Shown here: positions 10,351 to 19,769 of the stretch, in pieces | Layout of the letters: every line of letters starts with the position of its first letter | Numbering within the stretch: the stretch's first letter is position 1 | DNA from: Archangium sp. | GTDB lineage: Bacteria; Myxococcota; Myxococcia; Myxococcales; Myxococcaceae | Assembly (NCBI GenBank): GCA_022843845.1 | Contig: JALHMW010000020.1 | Location: 1 to 64,000 of the forward strand | Length of the DNA: 64,000 nt | Direction of reading: 5' to 3' | Translations under genes and position numbers: made by a program | Notes under the pieces: generated by a model | The model's database searches: none | The model's input: only the letters and a program-made list of their open reading frames with translations | What the model was told of the DNA's origin: nothing

Positions 10351-11268
10351 TCAGCTCCACTCCAGCATTCGTTTCAGCGGTGCGTAGGCGGCCTCGCGCA
10401 GCGGCGGCGGAAGGTCGAGCTTCGGGGTCTTGTCCTTCATGCAGCGGTAGAGCTTCTCGAGGGTGTTGAGCCGCATGTGCGGGCACTCGTTGCAGGCGCA
10501 GCCGTTGTCGGGCGGCGCGGGGATGAAGGTCTTCCCGGGGCTCTTGAGCTGCATCTGATGAATGATGCCCGCCTCGGTCACCACGATGAACGACTGCTTC
10601 GGGCTCGATTGTGTGTACTCGAGCAGCTGCTTGGTCGAGCCGATGTAGTCGGCGTGCGCGAGCACCGGCGCCTCGCACTCGGGGTGCGCGATGATCTCGG
10701 CCTCAGGGTGGTGCACCTTGAGCTGCACCAGCAACTTCTCGCTGAAGATCTCGTGCACCATGCAGGCGCCCGGCCACAGCACCATGTCTCGGCCCGTCTG
10801 CTTCATCACGTAGCGGCCCAGGTGCTGATCGGGCGCGAAGAGGATCTTCTTGTCCTTGTCGATCTTCGAGACGATCTTCACCGCGTTCGAGCTCGTCACG
10901 ATCACGTCCGAGAGCGCCTTCACGGCGGCCGACGAGTTCACGTAGGTGACGACGAAGTGATCGGGGTGTTTGTCCTTGAAGGCCTTGAACGGGCCCGGCG
11001 GGCACCGATCGGACAAGGAGCACCCCGCGTCGAGATCGGGGAGCAGCACCAGCTTGTTCGGGTTCAGGATCTTCGCGGTCTCGGCCATGAAGTGAACGCC
11101 GCAGAAGACGATGACGTCGGCGGTCGTCTTCTCGGCCTGCTGCGCGAGCGCGAGCGAGTCTCCGACGAAGTCGGCGACGTCCTGAATCTCCGACTCCTGG
11201 TAGTAGTGCGCGAGGATGACCGCGTTGAGGTCCTTCTTGAGCCTGGTGATCTCGTGCTCGAGGTCCAT
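10351..11268 (-). CDS. nadA: Quinolinate synthase A
   Basis: NadA condenses iminoaspartate with dihydroxyacetone phosphate to quinolinate in de novo NAD synthesis, using a [4Fe-4S] cluster in the cytoplasm. From ATG 11268 it has 305 residues, typical for the short NadA form; an in-frame TTG at 11286 would add six. The three cluster ligands are visible: Cys83 in DAGCSLSD, Cys169 in PGACMVHE, and the CACNECPHM segment at 257-265. The HYYQ (21-24) and SSNAVKIV segments are also characteristic. nadB and nadC are not in the window. The gene heads a coupled series with three zinc-ribbon genes. Confidence 0.96.
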   Translation of the reverse strand: MDLEHEITRLKKDLNAVILAHYYQESEIQDVADFVGDSLALAQQAEKTTADVIVFCGVHFMAETAKILNPNKLVLLPDLDAGCSLSDRCPPGPFKAFKDKHPDHFVVTYVNSSAAVKALSDVIVTSSNAVKIVSKIDKDKKILFAPDQHLGRYVMKQTGRDMVLWPGACMVHEIFSEKLLVQLKVHHPEAEIIAHPECEAPVLAHADYIGSTKQLLEYTQSSPKQSFIVVTEAGIIHQMQLKSPGKTFIPAPPDNGCACNECPHMRLNTLEKLYRCMKDKTPKLDLPPPLREAAYAPLKRMLEWS

Positions 11269-11320
11269 GCCGGCTTCGTAGCCCAAAGGTGCACGCGCCG
11301 CAGTCGAGATGACCGGGCCG

Positions 11321-13075
11321 TCAGTCGCCTTCGTCGACGGTCAGCTGGTAGCTGTCCTGGAAGTTCGACTCGCGGTTCTTCACGTCGCGCACCTCGAACA
11401 GGTAGGTGCCGGGCTCGGCCGAGAACCGAATGGTCTCGGCCTTGTCGCCCTTCGCGCTGTCGCTGGTCTGCACGAGGGTCAGCTTCCCGTCTTCGAGGCG
11501 GTGCAGGTACAGGCCGACGTCGACTTTCAAGACGCCGATGAGCTGTGCGCTGATCGGCGTCTTCACCTGCCGATCGTGCAGATCGAGCAGGAAGTAGTCG
11601 AGGTCCTTCTTCGGGTAGATGGTGCCTCGCACGGGGCGGCCGAAGGTGAGCGGGGTGCCGGCGTCGGGCGTGTTGTTCGGCTCGCGCTCCTCGGAGCCGT
11701 CATCGGGGACGACGGTGGTGGTGAGCCGGTACGACTGATCGGCGTTCTCGTCTTCCTTCACCCACTTGCCGTCGACCTTGCGCGCGACACCTTCGACGCG
11801 GAACCAGCAGACGCCGTCGCAGCGAACGTTGTTGAGCAGCTCGGGCTCCTTGGTGCCGCCCTCGTTCACCTTGAGGATGACCTCGTCGGCCTTGCCCTCG
11901 ACGGGCCGCACGACGGAGAGCTGCAGATCGACCTTCTCGACGCCGGTGAGCTGCACCTTCACGATCGAGGGGCCGTCGGTGGTGAGCTTGAAGTGATCGG
12001 CGTCGCCGCGCGGGTTGATGAAGCCCTCGCGGTAGCTGTTGGGCGGCAGATCGGTGGCCTTCGCCAGCTCGTCGTTCGGCTCGTACTCGGCCGAGGCGCC
12101 GGCTTCTTCGGGCACCACCGTGAGCGTGTACTGGCGGTCGGCGTTGAAGCCGCGCTTGGCGTCCTTCGCGGTGCTCAACGGCGCGCTCCGGATGGCGACG
12201 TACAGCACCCGATCGCTCTGGCGTACACCGACGTTGCGCAGCGAGAGCCCGAACGACTCGCGCGATCGCGATTGGAACAACACGGCCTCGGCCTCGGTGA
12301 GGAGCTGCAGCTCGACCACCACGCCGTCGATGGCGCTCACGTCGACGCGCAGCGCGGTCTTTGGCTCGGGGAGCGTGCCTGCATCGACCGTCACGCCCGC
12401 GTCTTCGGCGCCGGCGTCGACTTCGCCTGCGTCGGCGTCGACCGGGGCCGCTTCGGGAGCAGCCTCGTCAGGCGTCGGCAGCTCGAAGCGGTAGAGGTCG
12501 ACGTCGCCCGGGTGCGCGAGAAACCCCGAGACGGCCTGCCCGAGCTGAACCTGCGTCGCGTCGACCTTTCGATCGTTCGGCTCGAGCTCGAAGCCCGGCT
12601 GGCGTTCACGGAACACGGCGGTCAGCGTGTACGCGCCGCCGACGCCCTTCTTCATGGTGACGACCCGCACCAGCACGGTGCCTGAGACGTCGAGGTTGGG
12701 GAGCCGCTCCGAGCCACCGGCGCCGGCCGCGTTGATCGAGGCCAGCACCGTGCGGGTGGGGTCGACGATCTCGAGGGCGATGTCGCCGCCCATGGGCGTG
12801 GTGACGGTGAGGTCGACGGTGCGGGGCAGGCTGGCCTTGAAGGCGTACCAGTCTTCGTCGGGCTTCTGCGCCTCGGCGCCCAGCGTCGCTTCCACCACCG
12901 TCGTGCGATCGATGACGAGCGCCTTCTCAGCCGAGTCGTTGGGTTCTGCCTCGGTCAGCACCTGTGGGCCTGCGTCGACGGGCCCGGCGTCGACGACGCT
13001 CGTCGCTTCGTCGCACCGCGAACACGAGAGCGCGCCCGCGAGAATGAAGATCCAGCTCAGCCGAACGTGAGTCAT
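11321..13075 (-). CDS. Lipoprotein with four PPC-like beta-sandwich repeats
   Basis: 584 residues from ATG 13075 ([10 protein letters not shown]); upstream in-frame starts would spoil the signal. The signal peptide ends ALSC, a passable lipobox with Cys18. Four repeats begin E-x-E-P-N-D/N ([44 protein letters not shown]) and each runs 100-140 residues, the pattern of bacterial pre-peptidase C-terminal domains. DAG-rich linkers separate the lipobox and repeats 2 and 3. No protease or other enzyme domain is present, so this looks like a surface binding or scaffolding protein. It is divergent from the discoidin-like gene at 13170. Confidence 0.82.
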   Translation of the reverse strand: MTHVRLSWIFILAGALSCSRCDEATSVVDAGPVDAGPQVLTEAEPNDSAEKALVIDRTTVVEATLGAEAQKPDEDWYAFKASLPRTVDLTVTTPMGGDIALEIVDPTRTVLASINAAGAGGSERLPNLDVSGTVLVRVVTMKKGVGGAYTLTAVFRERQPGFELEPNDRKVDATQVQLGQAVSGFLAHPGDVDLYRFELPTPDEAAPEAAPVDADAGEVDAGAEDAGVTVDAGTLPEPKTALRVDVSAIDGVVVELQLLTEAEAVLFQSRSRESFGLSLRNVGVRQSDRVLYVAIRSAPLSTAKDAKRGFNADRQYTLTVVPEEAGASAEYEPNDELAKATDLPPNSYREGFINPRGDADHFKLTTDGPSIVKVQLTGVEKVDLQLSVVRPVEGKADEVILKVNEGGTKEPELLNNVRCDGVCWFRVEGVARKVDGKWVKEDENADQSYRLTTTVVPDDGSEEREPNNTPDAGTPLTFGRPVRGTIYPKKDLDYFLLDLHDRQVKTPISAQLIGVLKVDVGLYLHRLEDGKLTLVQTSDSAKGDKAETIRFSAEPGTYLFEVRDVKNRESNFQDSYQLTVDEGD

Positions 13076-13169
13076 CTGCATGCGCGGCGTCATGCCACAA
13101 AGTCCCAACGCCCCAAACGACGGGTTCTTCCTCGTGGATTCGCGAGGACGAAGACGAGAGAGTCAGGCC

Positions 13170-14003
13170 ATGCGACGCGCGCTCCTGCTGCTGTGTGTGG
13201 TGTCGGTTCCGGCTCTGGCTGGTGGTGTCGGCTACGCGCAGGTCACCGGGTACTTCAAGAAGGACACCCGGCCGACGCTCTACCAGCCGCTCAACCTGCT
13301 CGACGCGCGCGACGCGACGGCGTGGTGCAGCACGAGCTCCGACCCGCTCAATGAGTTGCTGACCTTCGGCTTCACCTCACCGACGACCATCGACGAGGTG
13401 CGCATCACCACCGGCAACAACTTCAACGAGAGCACCTGGGGTGAGTTCGCGCGCGCGCACAAGCTGGTGATGATCGTGGGCAAGCAGACCCAGACGGTGA
13501 ACCTCGAGGACAAGCGGGGCCCGCAGTCGATCACCTTCGAGAAGCCGGTCACCGCCACGCGGCTCACCATCGAGATCCGCGACCAGTACCCCGCGGAGGA
13601 TCCCGATCAGCCGGTGTGCATCACCGACATCGTCTTCGTCTCCGAAGGCAAGCCGCTCAACGGCACGTGGCTGACCACCAAGCTCAAGTACGACAAGAAC
13701 ACGCAGGGCCTGATGGGCACCTGGTACGCCGGCTACGAAGGCGGGCCCGATCGGTTCCTCGCGTTGCACTACGACGGCACGTTCCGGTACTCGTTCGAGC
13801 CGTACGACACCACGAAGTCCCAGCCGAAGACGCTCGAGGGCCGGTGGGACGTGCAGGGCAGCAAGCTGCTCTTCGAGGTGGGCGGGAAGAAGTACTCGCC
13901 GAAGTTCTCGAAGGACCCGGCGAAGAAGGGTGGCGGGGAAGTGCTCGGCATCGACGGCGACGTGCCGCCCGAGCTCAAGGGGCCTTTCCGCTCGATGCCG
14001 TGA
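13170..14003 (+). CDS. Exported protein with discoidin-like (NADase-type glycan-binding) domain
   Basis: 277 residues from ATG 13170, which gives a clean signal peptide (MRRALLLLCVVSVPALAGG); the frame extends upstream but without one. Residues 25-165 resemble F5/8 discoidin-type carbohydrate-binding domains: LDARDATAWCS, a turn, LTFGFTSPTTIDEVRITTGN, and RLTIEIRDQYP, with paired Cys. The C-terminal third reads as a small beta domain (GTWYAGYEGGPDRFLALHYDGTF split by a turn) seen in proteins that report how a signal changes with a ligand; this is loose. It is probably periplasmic or secreted. A hairpin follows the stop. Confidence 0.72.
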   Translation: MRRALLLLCVVSVPALAGGVGYAQVTGYFKKDTRPTLYQPLNLLDARDATAWCSTSSDPLNELLTFGFTSPTTIDEVRITTGNNFNESTWGEFARAHKLVMIVGKQTQTVNLEDKRGPQSITFEKPVTATRLTIEIRDQYPAEDPDQPVCITDIVFVSEGKPLNGTWLTTKLKYDKNTQGLMGTWYAGYEGGPDRFLALHYDGTFRYSFEPYDTTKSQPKTLEGRWDVQGSKLLFEVGGKKYSPKFSKDPAKKGGGEVLGIDGDVPPELKGPFRSMP

Positions 14004-14014
14004 GTGGTGGTGGG

Positions 14015-14043
14015 CTGGAGCGCGAACTGTTTCGCGGCTCCAG
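14015..14043. terminator. Hairpin between convergent genes
   Basis: CTGGAGC-GCGAA (14015-14026) pairs with TTCGCGGCTCCAG (14031-14043), a 12-bp stem with a one-base bulge. It lies between the stops of the discoidin-like gene and the zf-TFIIB gene and could serve both strands. No strong T-run follows on either side. Confidence 0.6.
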
Positions 14044-14060
14044 AGAGATGCGACAGGCCT

Positions 14061-14465
14061 TCAGGCGCCGGCGACTGCAGCCTTCTTCTTCGCCTTGCCT
14101 GAGAAGCCGCGGAAGAACTCGATGATCTCGCGTTCTGCGCCGGCAGCGTCGGTAGCCTCTTTGAACTCCGACTCGAGGAAGACGCCGCCGCAGGACTCGC
14201 ACGTGTCGTACGACATCGGGTGAGCGCGATCGCCGCCACCGACGCGGAGGAGGTCGACGAGGCAGTCGGGGCACTGACCGCTGTCGGCTTCGGGATCCAT
14301 CTTGCCGCCCAGCGCTTCGAGGCCTGGGAGGTTGTTGTGAAGCAGCATGCGGTTGAGGTCGGAAACATCGACCCACAAGCCGCCACACTCGCCGCACTTG
14401 CGAAGCGTCAGATCGTCCTCTTTCTTGAGATCGACCATTTCGACGCCGCAGCCGGGGCAATCCAT
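14061..14465 (-). CDS. zf-TFIIB-type double zinc-finger protein
   Basis: 134 residues with two zinc fingers of the zf-TFIIB family: CPGC (3-6) with CGECGG (24-29), and CPDC with CESCGG near residue 90. Each is followed by the acidic GLWVD or GVFLE strand typical of the family. The C-terminus is a basic helix rich in Lys and Ala. The start has an AGGAG box 11 bases upstream. These proteins are widespread in Myxococcota but have no established role; nucleic-acid binding is only presumed. Confidence 0.85.
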   Translation of the reverse strand: MDCPGCGVEMVDLKKEDDLTLRKCGECGGLWVDVSDLNRMLLHNNLPGLEALGGKMDPEADSGQCPDCLVDLLRVGGGDRAHPMSYDTCESCGGVFLESEFKEATDAAGAEREIIEFFRGFSGKAKKKAAVAGA

Positions 14466-14577
14466 TTTGACGTTCAGCTCCTGTGAGGGGTGAGAAGCAC
14501 AATGCTACTGACGCCGTGCAACGGGAAGCAACCGTCATTCTGCCACCGAGCGGCGATTGACGGGTCGCACATGTCGG

Positions 14578-15855
14578 TCAAGTCCCGCTCGGGTCCTTGA
14601 TCCGGCGAATGTTCGCCCCCAGGGCCTTGAGCTTCTTCTCGAGGCGCTCGTAGCCGCGATCGAGGTGGTAGACGCGGCCAACCTTCGTCTTTCCCTCTGC
14701 GTGCAGGCCGGCCAGCACCAGCGACGCTGACGCACGAAGGTCAGTGGCCATCACTGGGGCTCCCGAGAGCCTCGCCGTGCCGCGCACCACTGCCGTATGT
14801 CCATCGACGGTGATGTCGGCGCCCATGCGGCGCAGCTCGGCGACGTGCATGTACCGGTTCTCGAAGATGTTCTCGGTGATCACCGAGGTACCATTCGCCG
14901 TCGCCAACAGCGCCATCAGCTGGGCCTGCATGTCGGTGGGGAAGCCGGGGTGCTCCTGGGTCTTGAGGTCGACGGCGTGCACGCGAGCGGGGCCCTTGCA
15001 GCGAATGCCGTCCGCCTCGACGGTGACGATGCAGCCGGTCGCACGCAGCTTCTGGAGGACCGGCTCGAGGTGCTCAGGCACGGCGTACTTCACCAGAATG
15101 TCTCCACCGGTGATCGCCGCGGCGACGAGCAGGGTGCCGGCCTCGATGCGGTCGGCGATGATCGCGTGATCGACCGGGTGCAGATCGTCGACGCCGTCGA
15201 CGGTGATGACGTCGCTGCCTGCGCCCGAGATCTGCGCGCCCATCTTGTTCAGCACGCGCGCGAGCTCTTCGACCTCGGGCTCCTTGGCGGCGTTCTCGAT
15301 GAGCGTGCGGCCCTTCGCGAGCACGGCGGCCATGAGCACGTTCTCGGTGCCAGTGACGGTGATGCAATCGAAGGTGACGACGCCACCCTTGAGTCTCTTC
15401 GCGCGCGCTTCGACGTAGCCCTCGTTCAGCTCGATCTCGGCGCCGAGCGCCTGGAGCCCCTTGAGGTGCTGATCGATGGGCCTGGCGCCGATGGCGCAGC
15501 CTCCGGGCATCGAGACGCGGGCGCGGCCGTAGCGGGCGAGGAGGGGACCCAGGACCAGCACCGACGCGCGCATGGTGCGCACGAGATCGTACGGCGCCTC
15601 GGGCGTGACGTTGGTCGGCACCTTGATGGTGACGATGTTCTTCTTCTTCCCCTCGAGCCGATGCGACTCGCAGCCCATGGTGTCGAGCACCTTGAACATG
15701 GTGTTGACGTCGACGAGCTCGGGCACGTTGCGGAAGGTGTGCTCTCCGGGGGCGAGCAGCGCCGAGGCGATGATGGGCAGGGCGGCGTTCTTCGCGCCCG
15801 AAGCGTGCGTGATGCCCTCGAGCGGGCCGTTCCCGGTGATGACGATGGCGTCCAT
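14578..15855 (-). CDS. murA: UDP-N-acetylglucosamine 1-carboxyvinyltransferase
   Basis: MurA transfers enolpyruvyl from PEP to UDP-GlcNAc, the first committed step of peptidoglycan synthesis, in the cytoplasm. Its 425 residues fit the family. Lys22 (SGAKNAAL), the R-A-S-V-L-V-L-G-P strand near residue 96-104, and the loop Cys120 in [16 protein letters not shown] are all present, so the usual fosfomycin-target Cys is conserved. The C-terminal [18 protein letters not shown] is standard. It follows prmC by 9 bp, giving the order prfA-prmC-murA on the minus strand. Confidence 0.97.
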   Translation of the reverse strand: MDAIVITGNGPLEGITHASGAKNAALPIIASALLAPGEHTFRNVPELVDVNTMFKVLDTMGCESHRLEGKKKNIVTIKVPTNVTPEAPYDLVRTMRASVLVLGPLLARYGRARVSMPGGCAIGARPIDQHLKGLQALGAEIELNEGYVEARAKRLKGGVVTFDCITVTGTENVLMAAVLAKGRTLIENAAKEPEVEELARVLNKMGAQISGAGSDVITVDGVDDLHPVDHAIIADRIEAGTLLVAAAITGGDILVKYAVPEHLEPVLQKLRATGCIVTVEADGIRCKGPARVHAVDLKTQEHPGFPTDMQAQLMALLATANGTSVITENIFENRYMHVAELRRMGADITVDGHTAVVRGTARLSGAPVMATDLRASASLVLAGLHAEGKTKVGRVYHLDRGYERLEKKLKALGANIRRIKDPSGT

Positions 15856-15864
15856 GGTGTTCCT

Positions 15865-16746
15865 TCAGCTCGCCTTCGCACGCCCGAAGACCATGCGGTC
15901 GTGCCTGGCGAAGTCTTTGTCGATGCGAACGTCGACCGCTCCCGCGGCCTCGAGCAGCGCCTTCACCGGCGGGCCCTGGTCCTCGTCGATCTCGAGTGCA
16001 AGCCAGCCGCCAGCCTTCAGCCGTGGCATCGCAGCCGCGACCAGCGGGCGAATGACCGCGAGGCCATCGGCGCCACCATCGAGCGCGAGCTTCGGCTCCT
16101 TCTGCACTTCTTTCTGCAGACCGGGCAGCTGGGGCGACGAGATGTACGGAGGGTTCGAGACGATCACGTCGAACTGAGCGTCGGCAGGCACCGGCGCGAG
16201 CAGGTCGCCCTTGAAGAACGTCACCCGGCCCGACACCTGGAGCGCCTCGGCGTTCGCCTTCGCCACCTCGAGCGCGTCACCCGAGAGATCGGTCGCCCAC
16301 ACCGAGGTGAGGGGACGCTCGGCGGCGATCGAGATCCCGATGCAGCCGGAGCCGGTGCAGAGATCGAGCACGCGCGCTGGAGCGTCTTTCGGCAACAGCC
16401 CCAACACCGTCTGCACCAGCAGCTCGGTCTCGGGCCGGGGAATGAGCACGCGCGCGTCGACCTTGAAGGGCCGGTTGTAGAACTCCTTCTGGCCGATCAG
16501 GTACTGCGTCGGCTCGTACGCGAGGCGCCGCTGAATGAGCGCCTTGTACGTCGCGAGCTCGTCCTTCGTGAGCGGGCGATCGAGATCCATGAAGAGCTTC
16601 ACGCGCGTCGTCGACAAGACGTGCGCGAGGAGGAGCTCGGCCGTCAGCCGCGCGGCGTCGATCTGCTGCTTGTCGAAGTGCCCTCTCGTCCAGTCGAGCA
16701 CCCGGCGAATGGTCCACGGCTCGTTCGACGCAGCGTCCTGGCTCAT
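15865..16746 (-). CDS. prmC: Peptide chain release factor N5-glutamine methyltransferase
   Basis: PrmC (HemK) methylates the Gln of the GGQ motif in release factors using SAM. 293 residues: an N-terminal helical bundle (1-90), then a Rossmann methyltransferase domain with [16 protein letters not shown] (about 127-142), [14 protein letters not shown], and the signature NPPY at 198-201. Its ATG overlaps the prfA stop in an ATGA junction, so enzyme and substrate are co-translated, as in many bacteria. Confidence 0.96.
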   Translation of the reverse strand: MSQDAASNEPWTIRRVLDWTRGHFDKQQIDAARLTAELLLAHVLSTTRVKLFMDLDRPLTKDELATYKALIQRRLAYEPTQYLIGQKEFYNRPFKVDARVLIPRPETELLVQTVLGLLPKDAPARVLDLCTGSGCIGISIAAERPLTSVWATDLSGDALEVAKANAEALQVSGRVTFFKGDLLAPVPADAQFDVIVSNPPYISSPQLPGLQKEVQKEPKLALDGGADGLAVIRPLVAAAMPRLKAGGWLALEIDEDQGPPVKALLEAAGAVDVRIDKDFARHDRMVFGRAKAS

Positions 16747-17816
16747 GACTGGGCACCTGCGCTCTTGAGCGCCTCGGCCTGGAAGTGGGTGCGCAGCGCC
16801 GCGAAGAGATCGTCGATGTCTCCGGCCATGGCCGCGGGCAGGTTGTGGCGCGTGTAGCCGATGCGGTGATCGGTCAGCCGGTCCTGCGGGAAGTTGTAGG
16901 TGCGCACCTTCTCGCTGCGATCGCCGCTGCCGACCTGGCCCTTGCGCAGGCCATCGCGCTCATTCTTCAGGCGCTCGAGCTCCATCTCGTACAGCCGGGT
17001 GCGGAGCATCTTCATCGCCATCGCGCGGTTCTTCAGCTGCGACTTCTCCTGCTGGCACTTCACGACGATGCCGGTGGGCTTGTGCGTGAGGCGCACGGCG
17101 GAGTCGGTGGTGTTGACGCTCTGGCCGCCCGCACCGGTGGAGCGCATCACCTGCAGGTCGACGTCGGCGTCCTTCACCTGCACGTCGGCCTCTTCGGCTT
17201 CTGGCATCACCGCGACGGTGATGGTGCTGGTGTGGATGCGGCCCTGGGTCTCGGTCGCCGGAACCCGCTGCACCCGGTGCACGCCCGACTCGTATTTCAT
17301 CACCGAGTAGACGTGTTCTCCGGCGAGGGTGAGCGTCGCGTCTTTGAGGCCGCCCTGGTTGCCGCCGCTCGAGTCGACCAGCTCGGCCTTCCAGCCCCGG
17401 CGCGCTGCGAAGCGCAGGTACATCTGGAGCACCTCTTCGGCGAACAGGGCCGCCTCGTCACCACCCGCGGCCGCGCGGATTTCGATGATGACGTCCTTCT
17501 CGTCGTTCGGGTCCTTCGGCAGCAGGAGCAGCCGCAGCGCGGCTTCCAGCTCGGCCTTCGTCGCCTCGAGCGCGGGCAGCTCTTCTTTCGCCATCGCCTT
17601 GAAGTCGGCGTCACCTGTGTTGGCGAGCTCCTTCGTGCTGGCGACCTCGGCGGCGACCTTCGTGTAGGTCCGGTACGTCTCGACGAGCTTCTCCAGGCCT
17701 GCCCGCTCGCGCGTGAGCTTGAGGAGCTTCGCGGAGTCAGCCAGGACGGCAGGGCTTGAGAGTTCAGCGGTGAGGCGCTCGAAGTGGCGCTCCACCTCGT
17801 CGAGCTTGTCGTTCAC
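16743..17816 (-). CDS. prfA: Peptide chain release factor 1
   Basis: RF1 reads UAA and UAG and triggers peptide release. Start GTG 17816 gives 357 residues, close to the 360 of E. coli RF1; GTG 17846 is an alternative and the frame runs on to 17921. The codon-reading tripeptide PAT (residues 186-188, PxT class) identifies RF1 rather than RF2, and the GGQ catalytic motif sits at 230-232 in [10 protein letters not shown]. The gene is followed with overlap by prmC, whose product modifies that Gln. Its start region faces the divergent small basic gene at 17924. Confidence 0.96.
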   Translation of the reverse strand: MNDKLDEVERHFERLTAELSSPAVLADSAKLLKLTRERAGLEKLVETYRTYTKVAAEVASTKELANTGDADFKAMAKEELPALEATKAELEAALRLLLLPKDPNDEKDVIIEIRAAAGGDEAALFAEEVLQMYLRFAARRGWKAELVDSSGGNQGGLKDATLTLAGEHVYSVMKYESGVHRVQRVPATETQGRIHTSTITVAVMPEAEEADVQVKDADVDLQVMRSTGAGGQSVNTTDSAVRLTHKPTGIVVKCQQEKSQLKNRAMAMKMLRTRLYEMELERLKNERDGLRKGQVGSGDRSEKVRTYNFPQDRLTDHRIGYTRHNLPAAMAGDIDDLFAALRTHFQAEALKSAGAQS

Positions 17817-17923
17817 AGCGAGGCGGGCCTCTACACCGTTTCCCACTTCTGTTGCGGTCGTTCTTGGGAATCGGGGCAGTTTCTGAGAGAAGGGCCCCAG
17901 TCTCATCTCCCAGGAGGGCACCC

Positions 17924-18043
17924 ATGCCTGCCGCCGTGAAGTCGAACCGTTCGAAGAAGAAGCTGAAGAACCGCGCGAAGACGAAGAAAGCCGCGCTCAA
18001 GCGCCGTCGCGTCCGCGCGCGCAAGGCCAAGGGCAAGTACTGA
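17924..18043 (+). CDS. 39-residue very basic small protein
   Basis: ATG 17924 is preceded by a strong AGGAGGG box (17912-17919), which decides the start; the open frame runs further upstream but only as noise. The product is about half Lys and Arg ([18 protein letters not shown] then [15 protein letters not shown]), with no acidic residue. Its composition resembles small ribosomal or nucleoid proteins. I cannot assign a family. The gene is followed by a hairpin terminator, so it forms its own short transcript divergent from prfA. Confidence 0.75.
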   Translation: MPAAVKSNRSKKKLKNRAKTKKAALKRRRVRARKAKGKY

Positions 18044-18066
18044 GCCTTTGAGCTGCTGTCGCGACG

Positions 18067-18110
18067 AGCCCCGGGAGACCTCTCAACGGTCTTTCGGGGC
18101 TTCGTCGTTC
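18067..18110 (+). terminator. Rho-independent-like terminator after the small basic gene
   Basis: AGCCCCGGGAGACC (18067-18080) pairs with GGTCTTTCGGGGCT (18088-18101) with two G-T wobbles and a 7-base loop. TTCGTCGTTC follows. It is 24 bp after the stop of the small basic gene and just before the convergent gene that ends at 18118. Confidence 0.72.
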
Positions 18111-18117
18111 GTCACGT

Positions 18118-18408
18118 TCAACGCGGGCGCTTGAAGCAGAGGTAGGTCGCGCCGCCGCCGACCGAGTTCCCGTTCTGCACGACGGGCGGGCGGAACGACA
18201 CCGAGACGAGCTCGAAGCCTTCGGCGCCAGCCTTCTCGAGGTCGGCGTTCCTGGGCACGCCGTCGACGTCGACGCACCAGTGCTCCCAGCGCGTGAAGGA
18301 CGACGCGTCGGCCCTGGCGCGGGGAACGTTGAGCACCGCCGTGGTGACGCAGCCGGCGATGAAGGCCACGAGGATCAAAGGTGACGTCTTGGTCATGGCC
18401 GTTTTCAT
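18118..18408 (-). CDS. Small exported protein, last gene of the kinase operon
   Basis: 96 residues, or 92 from the second Met. The N-terminal hydrophobic stretch SPLILVAFIAGC could be a signal peptide or a lipoprotein signal with Cys20, followed by a mature domain with WEHWCVDVDG, AGAEGFELVSVSF and YLCFKRP. That order (WE-strand, AGAEGFELV, C-terminal strand) recalls DUF4177-like small domains, with the two Cys perhaps bonded. The start overlaps the preceding stop (ATGA at 18405-18408), so it is the fourth coupled gene of the series begun by the kinase at 22246. Confidence 0.7.
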   Translation of the reverse strand: MKTAMTKTSPLILVAFIAGCVTTAVLNVPRARADASSFTRWEHWCVDVDGVPRNADLEKAGAEGFELVSVSFRPPVVQNGNSVGGGATYLCFKRPR

Positions 18409-19769
18409 TGCGTGCGCGGGATCAGGGAGAAGAAGAAGGCGCTCGAGGGGTTGGAGAGGTTGTCCTCGTCACCGATCAGGTGAATCGCCTCGGGGCCGCC
18501 CGAGAGCTGCCAGATGCGTTGCACAGGGCTGACTGGCAGCTGAAAGATCTCGAAGCCACCGTCGGTGAAGCGTGTCTTGTGCACGATGCCGCCGAAGCAG
18601 CCGGCGAAGATGCCGTCGGTGGTGACCTTGAGGCTGTAACACCGGCTCGAGAGCGCGCTGGTGTTGGCCACGAAGTCGAAGCCGCCGTCGGTGCCGCGGG
18701 TCACGAAGATCGACTGATCGCTCACCGCCCAGATGTTGTCGTCATCGATGCCATCGAGGCCGACGATGCCGTCTGGGTCGATCTCGCCCGTGATGCGGCC
18801 GACGCCGAGCTTCCCGATGTAGCCGTCGGTCGTCGCCCAGAAGAGCTCGTCACCGGGCGTGAGGTAGAGATCGCTGACGTACACGTTGCCCGTGTTGCCG
18901 TTCTCGCCCTGGCGCATCGTCGTCATGCCGGTCATCAGGTTGAGCTCGCAGATCGACTCGTGTCGGCCACCGATGAACACGCGGTTGCCGTCGCGCTCGT
19001 AGGTGTTGGGGAAGAACGGCATGCCCTGGCACATGCCACCGCTGAACCGCACCTGTGGAATGCCGCCGTCGATGACGCGCTGAATGCGCGCGGTCGTCAG
19101 GCTGGTCTCGGTGATGACGAGGAAGTCGAAGGGCGTGCCTCCGAAGATCTTGTGGCCGGGGGCTCCCACTCCGAACGGGCGTGCCGAACCCGCAGACGGC
19201 GTTGGGTCGTTCCCGTGGGTCACCCAGAGTGAGCCGATCGGGTTGCTGAACCTGGAGAAGACGGCTGCTGCGCTGTCGAGGCTGGTTCCGACGATCGCGT
19301 CGGGAAAGTAGGGGGGCGCCATCATGTTCAGGCGCTGAGTGTGCCGGTGGACGCAGAACGGTGTACCGACGCACTGGACGCCAGCGTCGACAGGACCCGC
19401 GTCGACCATCATTCCGCCGCCACTGCCACCGGCCGTTCCACCGCCGGCGCCGCCTGCCGTCGAACCGCCCGCTGCTCCACCTGCCGTCGAGCCACCTGCG
19501 GTCGAGCCACCTGCCGTCGAGCCACCTGCGGTCGAGCCACCCGCGGTCGAGCCACCTGCCGTCGAGCCACCTGCCGTCGAGCCGCCTGCCGTACCGCCGC
19601 CGGCAGCACCGCCACCCGTCGTGAGGCCGCCGCCGGTGGGGTTCAACCCACCCCCGCCGCTCCCGCCTGCACAGTTATTCCGGGCGCAGTACTGGTCGTA
19701 CGCGCCGTCGAAGTCGAAGCAGGCCGCAGCCGAGACGAACACCACACTGGCCAGGATCACGCGTTTCAT
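18405..19769 (-). CDS. Lipoprotein with GGSTA-repeat linker and beta-rich C-terminal domain
   Basis: 454 residues from ATG 19769. The signal ends SAAAC (lipobox, about Cys17). A low-complexity linker follows (about residues 35-110) with seven exact GGSTA units, then [14 protein letters not shown]. The remaining 330 residues are beta-rich with repeated D-G-G-I and G-D-E-x-F-W-A-T-T-D-G-Y patterns, consistent with a beta-propeller that reads out values such as DGIFAGCFGGIVHKT. No catalytic motif is seen. It is coupled by ATGA overlaps to the TPR-like gene before it and the small exported gene after it. Confidence 0.8.
   Translation of the reverse strand: MKRVILASVVFVSAAACFDFDGAYDQYCARNNCAGGSGGGGLNPTGGGLTTGGGAAGGGTAGGSTAGGSTAGGSTAGGSTAGGSTAGGSTAGGSTAGGAAGGSTAGGAGGGTAGGSGGGMMVDAGPVDAGVQCVGTPFCVHRHTQRLNMMAPPYFPDAIVGTSLDSAAAVFSRFSNPIGSLWVTHGNDPTPSAGSARPFGVGAPGHKIFGGTPFDFLVITETSLTTARIQRVIDGGIPQVRFSGGMCQGMPFFPNTYERDGNRVFIGGRHESICELNLMTGMTTMRQGENGNTGNVYVSDLYLTPGDELFWATTDGYIGKLGVGRITGEIDPDGIVGLDGIDDDNIWAVSDQSIFVTRGTDGGFDFVANTSALSSRCYSLKVTTDGIFAGCFGGIVHKTRFTDGGFEIFQLPVSPVQRIWQLSGGPEAIHLIGDEDNLSNPSSAFFFSLIPRTQ
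19486..19590 (-). repeat. Seven tandem 15-bp units encoding GGSTA
   Basis: The unit GTCGAGCCACCTGCC (plus strand) recurs at 15-base steps from 19486 to 19590 with one- or two-base variants. It is in frame and encodes G-G-S-T-A on the minus strand, so copy-number changes would keep the frame and alter linker length. Confidence 0.85.

Noticed and set aside
10349..10678. N-terminal extension of the zinc-ribbon gene after nadA
   Set aside because: It is a shadow of nadA in another frame; the first Met after the nadA stop gives a sensible start.
14797..16857. 686-codon plus-strand frame opposite murA and prmC
   Set aside because: Fully antisense to two conserved genes; no domain.
19486..19590. 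15-bp direct repeats as a CRISPR
   Set aside because: No spacers; the array is coding and in frame.
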